Assembly (NCBI GenBank): GCA_038232055.1
Contig: JBBSIN010000002.1
Coordinates: 1 to 64,000, forward strand
Reading direction: 5' to 3'
Length of the DNA stretch: 64,000 nucleotides
DNA from: JBBSIN01 sp038232055
GTDB lineage: Bacteria > Actinomycetota > Actinomycetes > JADGOV01
Shown: positions 25,130 to 34,031 of the stretch, piece by piece
Layout: every line of letters begins with the position of its first letter
How positions within the stretch are numbered: the stretch's first letter is position 1
Position numbers and translations under genes: made by a program
Notes under the pieces: generated by a model
What the model saw: only the letters and a program-made list of their open reading frames with translations
Database searches by the model: none
What the model was told of the DNA's origin: nothing

Positions 25130-26322
25130 GCCAGCTCGAACCAGCGGGCCGCGGTGTCGACGTCCTTGTCGCCGCGACCGGAGCAGCTGACCAGCACCAC
25201 CCCGTCCGGCCCGAGCTCGGCACCGACGTCGAGTGCGCCGGCGACGGCATGCGCGGTCTCGATCGCCGGGAGGATCCCCTCGGTCCTGGCGAGCAGTGCG
25301 AACGCCGACATCGCGACCTCGTCGGTGACCGGCCGATACGTCGCCCGGCCGGTGTCGCGCAGCCATGCATGCTCCGGTCCGACGCCCGGGTAGTCGAGGC
25401 CGGCCGAGATGGACTGCGTGCCGCTGGTCTGGCCCCACTCGTCCTGCAGGAGGTAGGAGCGGGCACCGTGCAGCACGCCCGGCTCGCCCCCGGACAGCGT
25501 GGCCGCATGGTGGCCGGTCTCGACGCCGGACCCGCCGGCCTCGCAGCCGACCAGCCGCACGTCGACGGCGTCGAGGAAGGGATGGAAGATGCCCATCGCG
25601 TTGGAGCCCCCGCCCACGCAGGCGACCACGGCGTCCGGCAGCCGGCCGACCAGCTCCAGACACTGCCCGCGCGCCTCGACCCCGATGATGCGCTGGAAGT
25701 CGCGGACCATCGTGGGGAAGGGGTGCGGTCCGACGACGCTGCCGAGAATGTAGTGCGTCGTGTCGACGTTGGTAACCCAGTCGCGCATCGCCTCGTTGAC
25801 CGCATCCTTGAGCGTGCGGCTGCCGATCGTCACAGGTACGACGGAGGCGCCGAGGAGCTGCATCCGGGCCACGTTGAGGGCCTGCCGACGGGTGTCCTCC
25901 TCCCCCATGTAGACGACGCACTCGAGCCCCAGCAGCGCGCAGGCGGTGGCCGTGGCGACCCCGTGCTGACCGGCACCGGTCTCAGCGATGACGCGGGGCT
26001 TGTCCATCCGCTGGGTGAGCAGGGCCTGGCCGAGCACGTTGTTGATCTTGTGCGAGCCGGTGTGGGCGAGATCCTCGCGCTTGAGCAGGATGCGGGCGCC
26101 GCCAGCGTGCGTCGCCAGACGACGAGCGTCCGTCACCGGCGTCGGGCGGCCGGCGTAGGTGGTGAGCAGCCGGTCGAGCTCGGTCGAAAAGGAGCTGTCG
26201 ATGCGCGCAGCGGCGTACGCCGCAGTCAGCTCGTCGAGTGCCGCGACCAGCGCTTCGGGGACGAAGCGCCCGCCGTACGGGCCGAAGTGGCCGCCGACGT
26301 CGGGAACCGTTGACGCGCTCAT
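25126..26322 (-). CDS. trpB: Tryptophan synthase beta chain
   Basis: The protein has 398 residues. The PLP lysine is in LAHTGSHKINNVLGQAL. The family landmarks GPYGGRFVPEALV, ETGAGQHGVATAT and ACVGGGSNAMGIF (phosphate-binding glycine loop) are all present. It condenses indole with serine to tryptophan. It overlaps trpC by 4 bases upstream and trpA by 4 bases downstream, so trpCBA is one translationally coupled unit. Confidence 0.97.
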   Translation of the reverse strand: MSASTVPDVGGHFGPYGGRFVPEALVAALDELTAAYAAARIDSSFSTELDRLLTTYAGRPTPVTDARRLATHAGGARILLKREDLAHTGSHKINNVLGQALLTQRMDKPRVIAETGAGQHGVATATACALLGLECVVYMGEEDTRRQALNVARMQLLGASVVPVTIGSRTLKDAVNEAMRDWVTNVDTTHYILGSVVGPHPFPTMVRDFQRIIGVEARGQCLELVGRLPDAVVACVGGGSNAMGIFHPFLDAVDVRLVGCEAGGSGVETGHHAATLSGGEPGVLHGARSYLLQDEWGQTSGTQSISAGLDYPGVGPEHAWLRDTGRATYRPVTDEVAMSAFALLARTEGILPAIETAHAVAGALDVGAELGPDGVVLVSCSGRGDKDVDTAARWFELA

Positions 26323-27128
26323 CCGGCTGCCTGCCGCGCGCTGGGATGGGACCCGGCGGTGACCAGGGCCGAGACCGCCTGCCGCGGGTCGGCGTCGGTG
26401 ACGAGCCCCTCGCCGACGAGCACGGCGTCGGCGCCCGCGGCGGCGTAGGCGAGCAGGTCGTGCGGCCCGCGTACGCCGGACTCGGCCACCTTCACGACCC
26501 CCCGGGGAAGCTGCGGCGCGAGCCGGCCGAAGGTGTCCCTGTCGACGCGAAGCGTGGTGAGGTCGCGCGCGTTGACCCCCACGACCCGCGCCCCGGCGGC
26601 GAGAGCCCGGTCGAGCTCGGCCTCATCGTGGACCTCGACCAGTGCGGTCATGCCCAGCGACTCGACGCGCTCGAGAAGGCAGACGAGCGCGTCGGGCTCG
26701 AGGGCCGCGACGATGAGGAGTACGACGTCAGCCCCGTGAGCGCGCGCCTCCCAGACCTGATACGGCGTCACGACGAAGTCCTTGCGCAGCACCGCGACGT
26801 CGACCGCCCGGCGCACCGCGTCGAGGTCGGCCAGGCTGCCGCCGAAGCGACGGCCCTCCGTCAGCACGCTGATCGCTACCGCACCGCCGTCCTCGTACGC
26901 CCGAGCGAGCGCCGCCGGATCGCGGATCGGCGCCAGCGCGCCGCCGGAGGGGCTGGCCCGCTTGACCTCGGCGATCACGCTGACGCCCGGCCGGCGCAGG
27001 GCGGCGACAGCGTCCCGCGCCGGTGGCCGGTCGGCGGCCCGGCGCTTCAACGCGTCGAGCGGCACCGCCGCCTCCCGGACGGCAAGGTCAACGCGCACGT
27101 CGCGGAGGATCGCGTCGAGCACGGACAT
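26319..27128 (-). CDS. trpC: Indole-3-glycerol phosphate synthase
   Basis: The protein has 269 residues from the ATG at 27128. The active-site lysines lie in VIAEVKRASPSGG and VLRKDFVVTPYQVWEARA. The phosphate site is VAESGVRGPHDL with ADAVLVGEGLV. It closes the indole ring in tryptophan synthesis. Only 34 bases separate it from the sensor kinase gene upstream on the same strand, so it may be read through from there. Confidence 0.96.
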   Translation of the reverse strand: MSVLDAILRDVRVDLAVREAAVPLDALKRRAADRPPARDAVAALRRPGVSVIAEVKRASPSGGALAPIRDPAALARAYEDGGAVAISVLTEGRRFGGSLADLDAVRRAVDVAVLRKDFVVTPYQVWEARAHGADVVLLIVAALEPDALVCLLERVESLGMTALVEVHDEAELDRALAAGARVVGVNARDLTTLRVDRDTFGRLAPQLPRGVVKVAESGVRGPHDLLAYAAAGADAVLVGEGLVTDADPRQAVSALVTAGSHPSARQAAG

Positions 27129-27162
27129 CCCGACACGATAACGGCGACCCTTCGCGGTCCGG

Positions 27163-28572
27163 TCAGCGCCGCCCGGCCGGGGCGGAGTCGGGATGGGCGG
27201 GACCGGGATGGGGGGAGTCGGTCGCCGGCACGCGAATCCCGAAGCAGGCGCCACCCTCCGGTGCATGGCCGGCCTCGGCGTGTCCGCCCATCCGGGCCAC
27301 GAGACCGGCGATGAGCGCAAGGCCCACGCCCGTACCGACCCGGCGAGTGCCTCGATACCGGTCGTAGAGCGCGGACCGCTCGAAGGCGACCCGCACGTCG
27401 TCGTCGGTCAGCCCCGGACCGCCGTCACGCACCTCGAGCACGACGTCGCGGCTGTCCCGGCGTACGGCGAACACCAGCGGCCGCCCGGCCGGCGTCGCCC
27501 GAAGCGCATTCTCCGCGAGCCCGTCGAGGATCTGGCGCAGCCGGGTCGGGTCGACGACGGCCAGGACCGGCCCGCCGTCGGCCTCCAGTCGCAGGTCGAC
27601 CCCCTCCCGCTCACAGCGCGCCGACCACACCTGCGCCGCCTGGCGGGCGAGCGCCGAGACGTCGGTTCGGATGAGGTCCAGCCGGAAGTCGTCAGCACCC
27701 AGTCGAGCCAGGCCGAGCAGGTCGGAGACGAGCCGCTCGAGCCGGGTCGCCTCGGCGAGCATGGTCGCGCCGGTCGCCGCAACGTCGGGCGCCGGTACGA
27801 CGCCGTCGGCCAGCGCCTCGGCGAATCCCTTGACCGCCGTCAGCGGCGTACGCAGCTCGTGGGAGACGGAGAGCAGGAACTCCCGCTGCCGACCCTCGCT
27901 GGTGGTCAGCGCGGCGGCGAGCGTGTTCAGCGCCTGCGCGACCTCTGCCACCTCGGCCGGGCCCGCCGGGGTCAGCCGAACGTCGCGCCGCCCGCCGGCC
28001 AGGTCATGCGCAGCGGCCGCCGCCTGCTGCAGCGGTCGGGCCAGCCGGCGGGAGAGCAGGAACCCGGCGATCGCGGCGCCGACCAGCCCGATCAGCAGGG
28101 CGGCGAGGATGCGGCGCCGGGCACCGGACGTCACGGCGCCGGCCACGCTCGCCGGCTGCACGAGAGCCACCGCCCCGCCGCCCTCGACCGGCCGGCCCAC
28201 GACGAAGTACCGCCGCCCGCTGGACCGGCGCACCGCGCGGACGTCGGCACCGCTGCCCAGCGCGGTCCGGTCGGCTGGCGTCAGAAGGGCGGCGGCCGCC
28301 CCGGTCGTCCGGCCGTCCGGCCGGATCCGGACGAGCCGAATCTGCTGCCCGCCGAAGAGCCGGCGAGGCGGGAGCCGCTCGGCGCGGTCCACCACGTTGG
28401 CAACGATCCGCGCCTGCTGGTCGAGGGTGTCCAGCGCCTGGTGCTCGGCGGCGCCGCGGATGAGCTGCAGCGCCACGACCCCGGTGAGCAGGAGCGCAAC
28501 GGCGGCGACCGCCGCCATCGCCGACGCCGCCTGGCCGGCGAGTCCCCGCCGGCGCGGCTGGCCCTCAGCCAC
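27163..28572 (-). CDS. Two-component sensor histidine kinase
   Basis: The protein has 469 residues from a GTG at 28572. Two membrane helices (MAAVAAVALLLTGVVAL and ILAALLIGLVGAAIAGFLL) bracket a roughly 120-residue outer sensor region. A HAMP linker, a HisKA dimerisation helix with SVSHELRTPLTAVKGF (phospho-acceptor His) and an HATPase_c domain (N box LAENALRATPAG, G1 VRDGGPGL, G2 GTGVGLALI) follow. Its start overlaps the response regulator stop by 8 bases, so the two are partners. The signal is unknown. Confidence 0.94.
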   Translation of the reverse strand: MAEGQPRRRGLAGQAASAMAAVAAVALLLTGVVALQLIRGAAEHQALDTLDQQARIVANVVDRAERLPPRRLFGGQQIRLVRIRPDGRTTGAAAALLTPADRTALGSGADVRAVRRSSGRRYFVVGRPVEGGGAVALVQPASVAGAVTSGARRRILAALLIGLVGAAIAGFLLSRRLARPLQQAAAAAHDLAGGRRDVRLTPAGPAEVAEVAQALNTLAAALTTSEGRQREFLLSVSHELRTPLTAVKGFAEALADGVVPAPDVAATGATMLAEATRLERLVSDLLGLARLGADDFRLDLIRTDVSALARQAAQVWSARCEREGVDLRLEADGGPVLAVVDPTRLRQILDGLAENALRATPAGRPLVFAVRRDSRDVVLEVRDGGPGLTDDDVRVAFERSALYDRYRGTRRVGTGVGLALIAGLVARMGGHAEAGHAPEGGACFGIRVPATDSPHPGPAHPDSAPAGRR

Positions 28573-29251
28573 TCGCCTCGTCGGCGGAGTAGCCGACCCC
28601 GCGCACCGTTCGAATCGGGCTGGTCCCGCCGAGCTTCGCCCGCAGCTGCGCAACATGGACGTCGACGGTGCGGGTGCCGGCGGCCGCGGCGTAGCCCCAG
28701 ACCTCGCTCAGCAGCTGCTCCCGTGGGTAGACGCGCCCCGGCCGGCGCATGAGGCAGGCCAGCAGGTCGAACTCAATGGCAGTGAGCGCGACCTCCCGGC
28801 CGTCGGCGCGGACCGTACGCCGGAGCGGGTCGACGGTGAGCCCGCCAAGGCGGAGCGCCGGCTGCTCCCCTGGCCCGGCTGCCCGTCGTACGACACCCTT
28901 GACCCGGGCCACCAGCTCCCGCGGGGAGAACGGCTTGGCGATGTAGTCGTCGCCCCCGAGCTCCAGCCCGAGCACTCGGTCGACCTCGTCGTCGCGGGCG
29001 GTCACGAACAGCACGGGCGTCCAGTCCCCGTCGGCGCGCAGCGCCCGGCACACCTCCGTGCCGTCGAGCGTGGGCAGCCCGACGTCAAGGATGATCGCAA
29101 CCGGGTGCAGGCCACGGGCTGCCGCCAGCCCCGCGCGACCGTCCGACTCGACGTGGACTCCGAAGCCCTCGCGCGCGAGGTAGAGCCGCTGCAGGTCGGC
29201 GATGGGCTTCTCGTCCTCGATGACGAGCACCAGTCCCCTGCTCTCCGGCAT
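28565..29251 (-). CDS. OmpR/PhoB-family response regulator
   Basis: The protein has 228 residues from the ATG at 29251. The receiver has the acidic pocket IEDEK, phospho-acceptor Asp in AIILDVGLPTLDG, switch Thr in VLFVTARDD and Lys in DDYIAKPFSP. A winged-helix Trans_reg_C domain follows (LTAIEFDLLACLMRRPGRV; TVDVHVAQLRAKLG; RTVRGVGY). It is the DNA-binding partner of the kinase just downstream. Confidence 0.95.
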   Translation of the reverse strand: MPESRGLVLVIEDEKPIADLQRLYLAREGFGVHVESDGRAGLAAARGLHPVAIILDVGLPTLDGTEVCRALRADGDWTPVLFVTARDDEVDRVLGLELGGDDYIAKPFSPRELVARVKGVVRRAAGPGEQPALRLGGLTVDPLRRTVRADGREVALTAIEFDLLACLMRRPGRVYPREQLLSEVWGYAAAAGTRTVDVHVAQLRAKLGGTSPIRTVRGVGYSADEASG

Positions 29252-29273
29252 GAGATCACGGTACGGCGATCGG

Positions 29274-29888
29274 TCAGCGGAGCGCGGAACCTTCGTCGCT
29301 TTCGAGTTCTCCCCGCAACCGACGCAGGCCGGTCCGGACCCGGGTCTTGACGGTCCCGATCGGCGCACCGGTCACCTCCGCGATCTCCCGGTGGCTGAGC
29401 CCGCCGAGGAACGAGAGCACTACCGCCTCCCGCTGCGGCCCCGGCAGCGACGCGAGGGCCGCCTGCAGCTCGGCCCGGCGCAGGCGGAGCCACGCCATCT
29501 CGTCCGCACCGGCGCACTCCGAAAGCCGCGGGGCAAGCTCCTGCGCACCGGCGACTCGGCGCCGTTCCCGCTCGGCCACCCGCACGGCGTCGACCGCCTG
29601 GTGGTGCGTGACGGTCAGCAGCCACGCGAGGAGCGTGCCGCGCTGCGGCCGGTAGTGCGACCGCCCGGTGCGCCACAGCGCCAGGAACGCCTCCTGGACG
29701 ACGTCGTGCGCGAGGTGTTCGTCACGAACCACCTGGCGCGCGAGCGCCAGGCAGCGCCGATGATGCTCGCGATACAGCGCCGAGAAGCCCCAGCCGGGGA
29801 CGGGAGAGGTGTGCTCGTCGAAGCCCACGCCGTGGCGCTGCTCGCCCGCCGCCGTGTCGCCGTACGGCGACGGCGTTCCGCTGGGCAT
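29274..29888 (-). CDS. ECF-type RNA polymerase sigma factor
   Basis: About 204 residues from the ATG at 29888; an earlier GTG at 29930 is also in frame, and neither has a strong ribosome site. Region 2 is EHLAHDVVQEAFLALWR, region 4 is LPGPQREAVVLSFLGGLSH with the HTH REIAEVTGAPIGTVKTRVR. It directs RNA polymerase to a special promoter set. It ends 22 bases before the response regulator, so it probably belongs to the same transcript. No obvious anti-sigma gene is adjacent. Confidence 0.93.
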   Translation of the reverse strand: MPSGTPSPYGDTAAGEQRHGVGFDEHTSPVPGWGFSALYREHHRRCLALARQVVRDEHLAHDVVQEAFLALWRTGRSHYRPQRGTLLAWLLTVTHHQAVDAVRVAERERRRVAGAQELAPRLSECAGADEMAWLRLRRAELQAALASLPGPQREAVVLSFLGGLSHREIAEVTGAPIGTVKTRVRTGLRRLRGELESDEGSALR

Positions 29889-30141
29889 GGCGTTCGCCGA
29901 CACGGTGCCAGCAGTCCTTCCCGAAGACACGCGCCGCCCGGCGGCGCGGCGATGGTCGAGTCACCGCACGGAACATTCGAAGCAGCGGCGCCGATCGGCT
30001 TTCTCCTTCAGTCCAGCCTGAAGGACCGGCCGCGTCCTGCGCAGCAGCCACGGGGAGCAACCCGCCGGGACCGATCAGCGCAGTGGTGGTGCTGGCGGGT
30101 GCCGCGGTCCGCCGTACGGTGAGCCGAGCTGGGGAGGAAGG

Positions 30142-30681
30142 ATGGGTGCCATGACGGATTTCGCAGACCGGGCGCGGGACGCGGCTGCCCTAGCCGGCCG
30201 AGAGAAGGCGGCGTACACCGGCGGCGAGGAGCGGCCGCTCGGGTCGTTCGTCGCGATCATGGGCGCATACGTCGCGACGGTGGCCACCCTGTCGGGTGTG
30301 GCCCGGTGGCGCGGCGTCCGGTTGCCTGAGCGGTTGTCGTGGAGCGACCTGGCCCTGGCGACCGTGGCCACGCACAAGGTCGCCCGGCTGTTGTCCAAAG
30401 ACCCGGTCACCAGCCCGCTGCGTGCCCCGTTCACCCGCTTCGCCGGTACGAGCGGGGAGGCCGAACTCGCCGAGGAGGTACGGGGCAGTGGGCCGCGAAA
30501 GGCGATCGGCGAGCTGGTCACCTGCCCGTTCTGCCTCGGTCAGTGGGTCACGACCGCTTTCGTCTTCGGTCTCGTGACGGCACCCCGGGCGACCCGGCTG
30601 GCCGCCACGGTGTTCGCGATGCACGCCGGCGCCGACCTGCTGCAGTTCGCCTACGCGAAGGCCCAGAGCATGGCCGACTGA
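30142..30681 (+). CDS. DUF1360 family protein
   Basis: The protein has 179 residues; GGAGGAAGG directly precedes the first ATG (30142), and a second ATG at 30151 has more usual spacing. The core motif LATVATHKVARLLSKDPVTS and ELVTCPFCLGQWVTTAF (Cys pair near a membrane segment) identify DUF1360, first noted in Bacillus spores and widespread in actinobacteria. Three or four hydrophobic helices are visible. Function is unknown. Confidence 0.88.
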   Translation: MGAMTDFADRARDAAALAGREKAAYTGGEERPLGSFVAIMGAYVATVATLSGVARWRGVRLPERLSWSDLALATVATHKVARLLSKDPVTSPLRAPFTRFAGTSGEAELAEEVRGSGPRKAIGELVTCPFCLGQWVTTAFVFGLVTAPRATRLAATVFAMHAGADLLQFAYAKAQSMAD

Positions 30682-30754
30682 CCGACTGGTTCCGTCGAGA
30701 TCGCCGGGTCGGTCGCCGCAGCCTTGGTCACCGCAGGCTGGTCACCGCAGGCTG

Positions 30755-31351
30755 TCAACGCAGCGTGGGATCCTCGCCGTGGTCGAGGGCGCGCCAGGGG
30801 TCGGTGTCGCGGGCCGGCGTACGGCGGGCCGGCGCGTCGTAGCGGGTGCCCATACCCGGCCAGTCGCGGCCCCGGCCGATGGCCAGTGCGCCGGAGGCGG
30901 CCACCGCGACCCCGCCGGCTGCGTACAGCAGGGGCCAGACCGTGCGGCCCGACACGGTGACGCTCGCACCGGTGTCGAGCCGCGTCTTGATCTCGCCGGC
31001 GTCGCGGACATGCGTGGGCGCGGCGAGCCCGAGCGCGAGGACGGCACCCACGCCTGCGGCAACGAGAACCGCACCGAGCGCCACCCGCCACCAACCGCGG
31101 AGGGCAAGGAGAGCCGCGATGCCGGCCGATCCGAGCAGGGCGAGCGCTCTCACCACCCCGGCGAGGTCGCCTCCGCTCACCGCGACGCGCTGTTGGGGCA
31201 GCGGCGGGGGCTGGTGTATCACGGCGTGGGCCCAGGGTCGGCCGGCCGAGACCAGCATGGCGAGCGCCCCCAGCCCGGCCATCCCGCAGGCGAGGGCGAG
31301 CTGGCGCCGCGAGCCGGTCACGTCGTCGCCGACAGGCTTCCCGCCAGTCAT
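30755..31351 (-). CDS. Trp-region conserved membrane protein (Trp_oprn_chp family)
   Basis: The protein has 198 residues with four hydrophobic segments: LALACGMAGLGALAMLVSAG, ALALLGSAGIAALLAL, VALGAVLVAAGVGAVLAL and LLYAAGGVAVAASGALAI. The tail DPWRALDHGEDPT is typical of the actinobacterial family found between trpE and trpC. Its role is not established. It overlaps hisI by 4 bases. Here trpE is missing on one side, and trpC lies 3.6 kb away beyond unrelated genes. Confidence 0.88.
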   Translation of the reverse strand: MTGGKPVGDDVTGSRRQLALACGMAGLGALAMLVSAGRPWAHAVIHQPPPLPQQRVAVSGGDLAGVVRALALLGSAGIAALLALRGWWRVALGAVLVAAGVGAVLALGLAAPTHVRDAGEIKTRLDTGASVTVSGRTVWPLLYAAGGVAVAASGALAIGRGRDWPGMGTRYDAPARRTPARDTDPWRALDHGEDPTLR

Positions 31352-31746
31352 CGGGACGCTGGGTCCGTCGGCTGGTCGCCGGAGACCACGAGCACTCCCG
31401 CATCGAAGCAGGTGCGGGCGCCGGTGTGGCAGGCCCCACCCGCCTGGTCGACCCGCAACAGCACCGTGTCGCCGTCACAGTCCAGGGCGACCGAGCGCAC
31501 GGTCTGGACGTGGCCCGAGGTCTCGCCCTTGACCCAGTACTGCTGCCGGCTTCGGCTCCAGTACGTCGCGCGCCCGGTCGAGAGCGTGCGCTGCAGCGCT
31601 TCGTCGTCCATCCACGCGACCATGAGGACCTCGCCGGTGTCGTGCTGCTGCGCCACCGCCGGAAAGAGGCCGTCGCGGTCGCGCTTGAGCCGCTCGGCGA
31701 TGGCGGCGGGCAGGCCGGAGACGGGCCGTTGAGGGTCAGCGGGCAT
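31348..31746 (-). CDS. hisI: Phosphoribosyl-AMP cyclohydrolase
   Basis: The protein has 132 residues. It carries VLMVAWMDDEALQRTL, ATYWSRSRQQYWVKGETSGH and the metal-binding DCDGDTVLLRVDQAGGACHTG, the full HisI set. It opens the purine ring of PR-AMP in histidine synthesis. No PR-ATP pyrophosphatase domain is fused. It is translationally coupled to the trp-associated membrane protein. Confidence 0.96.
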   Translation of the reverse strand: MPADPQRPVSGLPAAIAERLKRDRDGLFPAVAQQHDTGEVLMVAWMDDEALQRTLSTGRATYWSRSRQQYWVKGETSGHVQTVRSVALDCDGDTVLLRVDQAGGACHTGARTCFDAGVLVVSGDQPTDPASR

Positions 31747-31796
31747 GCCAAAAGTGTGCTGGACGCCTCGCCGAACCTCGCCGGGCGCCCGGCAGA

Positions 31797-32375
31797 TCAG
31801 ACCGGATCGCCGAAGAACCGCTTGCTCTCCACGTTGAACATCAGGAGGTAGATGATCACTGCGGACAGCGCGATGCCCACGAGCGAGCCGATCGGGTTGC
31901 GCCCGATCGTCGCGAGGTTGGACACGATGCCGATGGAGACCAGGACGACGGTGACGAGCCGCGCCGTCCGATCGGCCTTCTTGAGGCGCCCGGCAAGCAC
32001 GATATAGGCGATGCCGATCGCCAGCAGGATGACTGCGAAGATCAGGAAGAGGGCGTTGACGCTCGTCGCCACGAAACCGAAGAGCGCCCCGAGAAAGGCG
32101 AACCCGGCACCGATGTAGAGCAGAATCGCGACCGTGCGCACCGGACTGGGCGTGACCGGTCCGCCGACACCGCCGCCGGCGCCGTAGGGCTGCGTGCCGT
32201 AAGGCTGGGTGCCGTACGCGGGAGGGGCGTAGGCCGGTGGGGTGCCGTAGCCACCCTCGGGCGCACCCGGAGCGCCGTACTCGGGGCCGGCGACCGGCGG
32301 CGGCGTCTCGGCGCCCGGCGGAGTCGCATACGGATCCTCGCGTGGCTGGTCGGACGGACCGGTCGGCACGCTCAT
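31797..32375 (-). CDS. Membrane protein with Pro/Gly/Tyr-rich cytoplasmic head
   Basis: The protein has 192 residues; the ATG at 32375 follows AAGGGAGACGAGC. The first 85 residues are disordered, with repeats of YGTQP and PPAYG. Four hydrophobic helices follow, including TVAILLYIGAGFAFLGALFG and LFLIFAVILLAIGIAYIVL. The closing segment is FNVESKRFFGDPV. This layout occurs in many uncharacterised actinobacterial DUF-type proteins. No function can be assigned. Confidence 0.8.
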   Translation of the reverse strand: MSVPTGPSDQPREDPYATPPGAETPPPVAGPEYGAPGAPEGGYGTPPAYAPPAYGTQPYGTQPYGAGGGVGGPVTPSPVRTVAILLYIGAGFAFLGALFGFVATSVNALFLIFAVILLAIGIAYIVLAGRLKKADRTARLVTVVLVSIGIVSNLATIGRNPIGSLVGIALSAVIIYLLMFNVESKRFFGDPV

Positions 32376-32595
32376 GCTCGTCTCCCTTGGATCGGCCCCG
32401 CGCTGCATTGGCTACTTGGGTCGGGTCTGCTGCTTGCGGTCAAGTAACCGCAAAGTTACCCTTCCCGGCGCTCGGTCGGCCAGGTACGACGCGCGAAGCA
32501 ACCTTCGCCCGGTTGGCCTCCCGCTTGGCCTGGTGCCAGGTCCGCTCGCCCAGTCCTGAAACGCTTCCGCGCTTGACCCGTCTGCCGTTGACGGG

Positions 32596-32718
32596 CATGC
32601 AGGAACCCTTAGTCGATCTCCTTCGCTTGGCCCGTGGTGGTTAGTTGATCTCAAATTGAGCCTGTCAGCAACAACAGTCAAGGCGAAGGAGATCGCAACC
32701 CGGCGCCCGACCGCCATC
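32596..32718. repeat. Dispersed hairpin repeat, copy A
   Basis: This block of about 120 bases matches 50869-50989 in the same orientation at about 80% identity with no gaps over most of its length. Inside it the 13-base arms CGATCTCCTTCGC (32614-32626) and GCGAAGGAGATCG (32683-32695) are inverted, giving a long hairpin with a central loop of about 56 bases. It lies just before the broken beta-helix gene. The 200 bases between it and the membrane protein start hold no gene I can see. Confidence 0.85.
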
Positions 32719-33483
32719 TGCTTCCGCGGGAAGTCGCCGAGGTCGCCTTCAGTCGGCCGCGGAACCGGCGGCGTCATGGTCCTGCGCGGCTCGCTCACGG
32801 TCGAGTACAGCCGGGTGAACCGCAACCGGGCCAACCTCACGTCGTCGCTGCCGTCCTTCGCCGGTGACGGCGTGATCGAACTGAGCGCCAACTCTGGCGC
32901 CATCCACGTCGGAGACGGCGTACCGACCAGGGTCGATAGCAGCGAGCTCGCCGACAATGTGGTTACCGCGAACGACCCCCGGGGCGAGGTCCTCGCTGTC
33001 GACTCCGCGATGCGGGTCGGTGACAGCCCACTGGTCATGCGGACAGTGTCATCAGGGGCAACCGGGTGACTGGCACGCCGGCCAACTCGGCCGATGTCGG
33101 CCCGGGCGGCAGCGCGTTGGAGCTCGACGGGGGCGGCACGATCCGGCACACCCGCATTACGGGGAACAGCTCCACCGCTATCAGCTCGGCAGGCGCCGCT
33201 GCGAGGTGCCGCCCAGGGCGGCGGCATCTGGAATGGAGTCGAGCTCTCCCGTCCGCCCGTCCGGCTCACGCTGAATAACACGACGGTGTCCCGGAACTCC
33301 CTCAAAGCGAGTCACCGCCTTCCCGCTCAAGGCGGCGGGCTCTACACCACGTGTCCGGTGACTCTCACCAACAGCACCACGCGGCGCAACATCCCGGACA
33401 ATCTGTTCGGCGTAAGGGCACGCGCTGGCAGTGTCAGCACCGTCGCTACCGCGGAACGACAGGGCAGCGAGCGCCAGCCGTAG
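32719..33483 (+). pseudogene. Decayed right-handed parallel beta-helix repeat protein
   Basis: Three plus-strand frames, read in turn, give beta-helix phrases: GGVMVLRGSLTVEYSRVNRN in one frame to about 33040, then DSVIRGNRVTGTPANSADVG and GGTIRHTRITGNSSTAI in a second to about 33195, then QGGGIWNGVELS, LTLNNTTVSRNS and QGGGLYTTCPVTLTNST back in the first. Repeated G-G-x-I-x-N...L...V..N units mark secreted pectate-lyase-like or POMP-type adhesins. No start codon, signal peptide or full length remains, and at least two frameshifts are needed. It is a relic. Confidence 0.7.
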
Positions 33484-33635
33484 CTGGACCGGGCGAAACG
33501 GGATCAGCCTCCCCTCCACGCGAGCGTCCGGTCTCTGAGCGTCGTACGGCGCGCGCGTCAATGTTGAGCGCGGCGGCACCAGCCGCAATAGTGAGGGCAG
33601 AAGCACCGGAGTCCCGGTCCGGCAGGGAGGCATCC

Positions 33636-34031
33636 ATGCGTGTTCGTGACGGAATGAGCCAGACGGTGCTCACGGTCGGACCCACCCACACGCTGCGCGA
33701 TGCGGCGAACCGCATGGCGGCGCGGAAGGTGGGGGCTGCGGTGGTGCACGACCCGGACAACGACGGGCTCGGCATCATCACCGAGCGCGACGTGCTCAAC
33801 GCCATCGGTACCAACCAGGACCCGGATACCGAGCTCGTCGCCGAGCACCTGACGAGCAGCCTCGTCGTGGCCGCGCCGGACTGGCCGCTGGAGAAGGCGG
33901 CCGAGGCGATGGTCAGGGGAGGCTTTCGGCACCTTGTCGTCCTCGAAGGCAACGACGTGATCGGCCTGCTCGCCATGCGTGACATCGTCCGGTGCTGGAC
34001 GGAACAGGGCAGCTCGACGGCGGCCGGCTGA
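33636..34031 (+). CDS. Two-CBS-domain protein
   Basis: The protein has 131 residues; the ATG at 33636 lies 5 bases after GGGAGG. Two tandem CBS motifs fill it: DGMSQTVLTVGPTHTLRDAA to LGIITERDVLNAI, and LTSSLVVAAPDWPLEKAAEA to VIGLLAMRDIVR. Such small stand-alone pairs bind adenine nucleotides and act as energy or redox sensors with unknown partners. The Nudix gene overlaps its 3' end by 40 bases if the GTG at 33992 is used. Confidence 0.92.
   Translation: MRVRDGMSQTVLTVGPTHTLRDAANRMAARKVGAAVVHDPDNDGLGIITERDVLNAIGTNQDPDTELVAEHLTSSLVVAAPDWPLEKAAEAMVRGGFRHLVVLEGNDVIGLLAMRDIVRCWTEQGSSTAAG

Noticed and set aside
32412..33305. A 297-codon minus-strand frame covering repeat A and the beta-helix relic
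   Set aside because: It lacks a recognisable domain and its only similarity to another frame (near 50.9 kb) comes from the shared DNA repeat.
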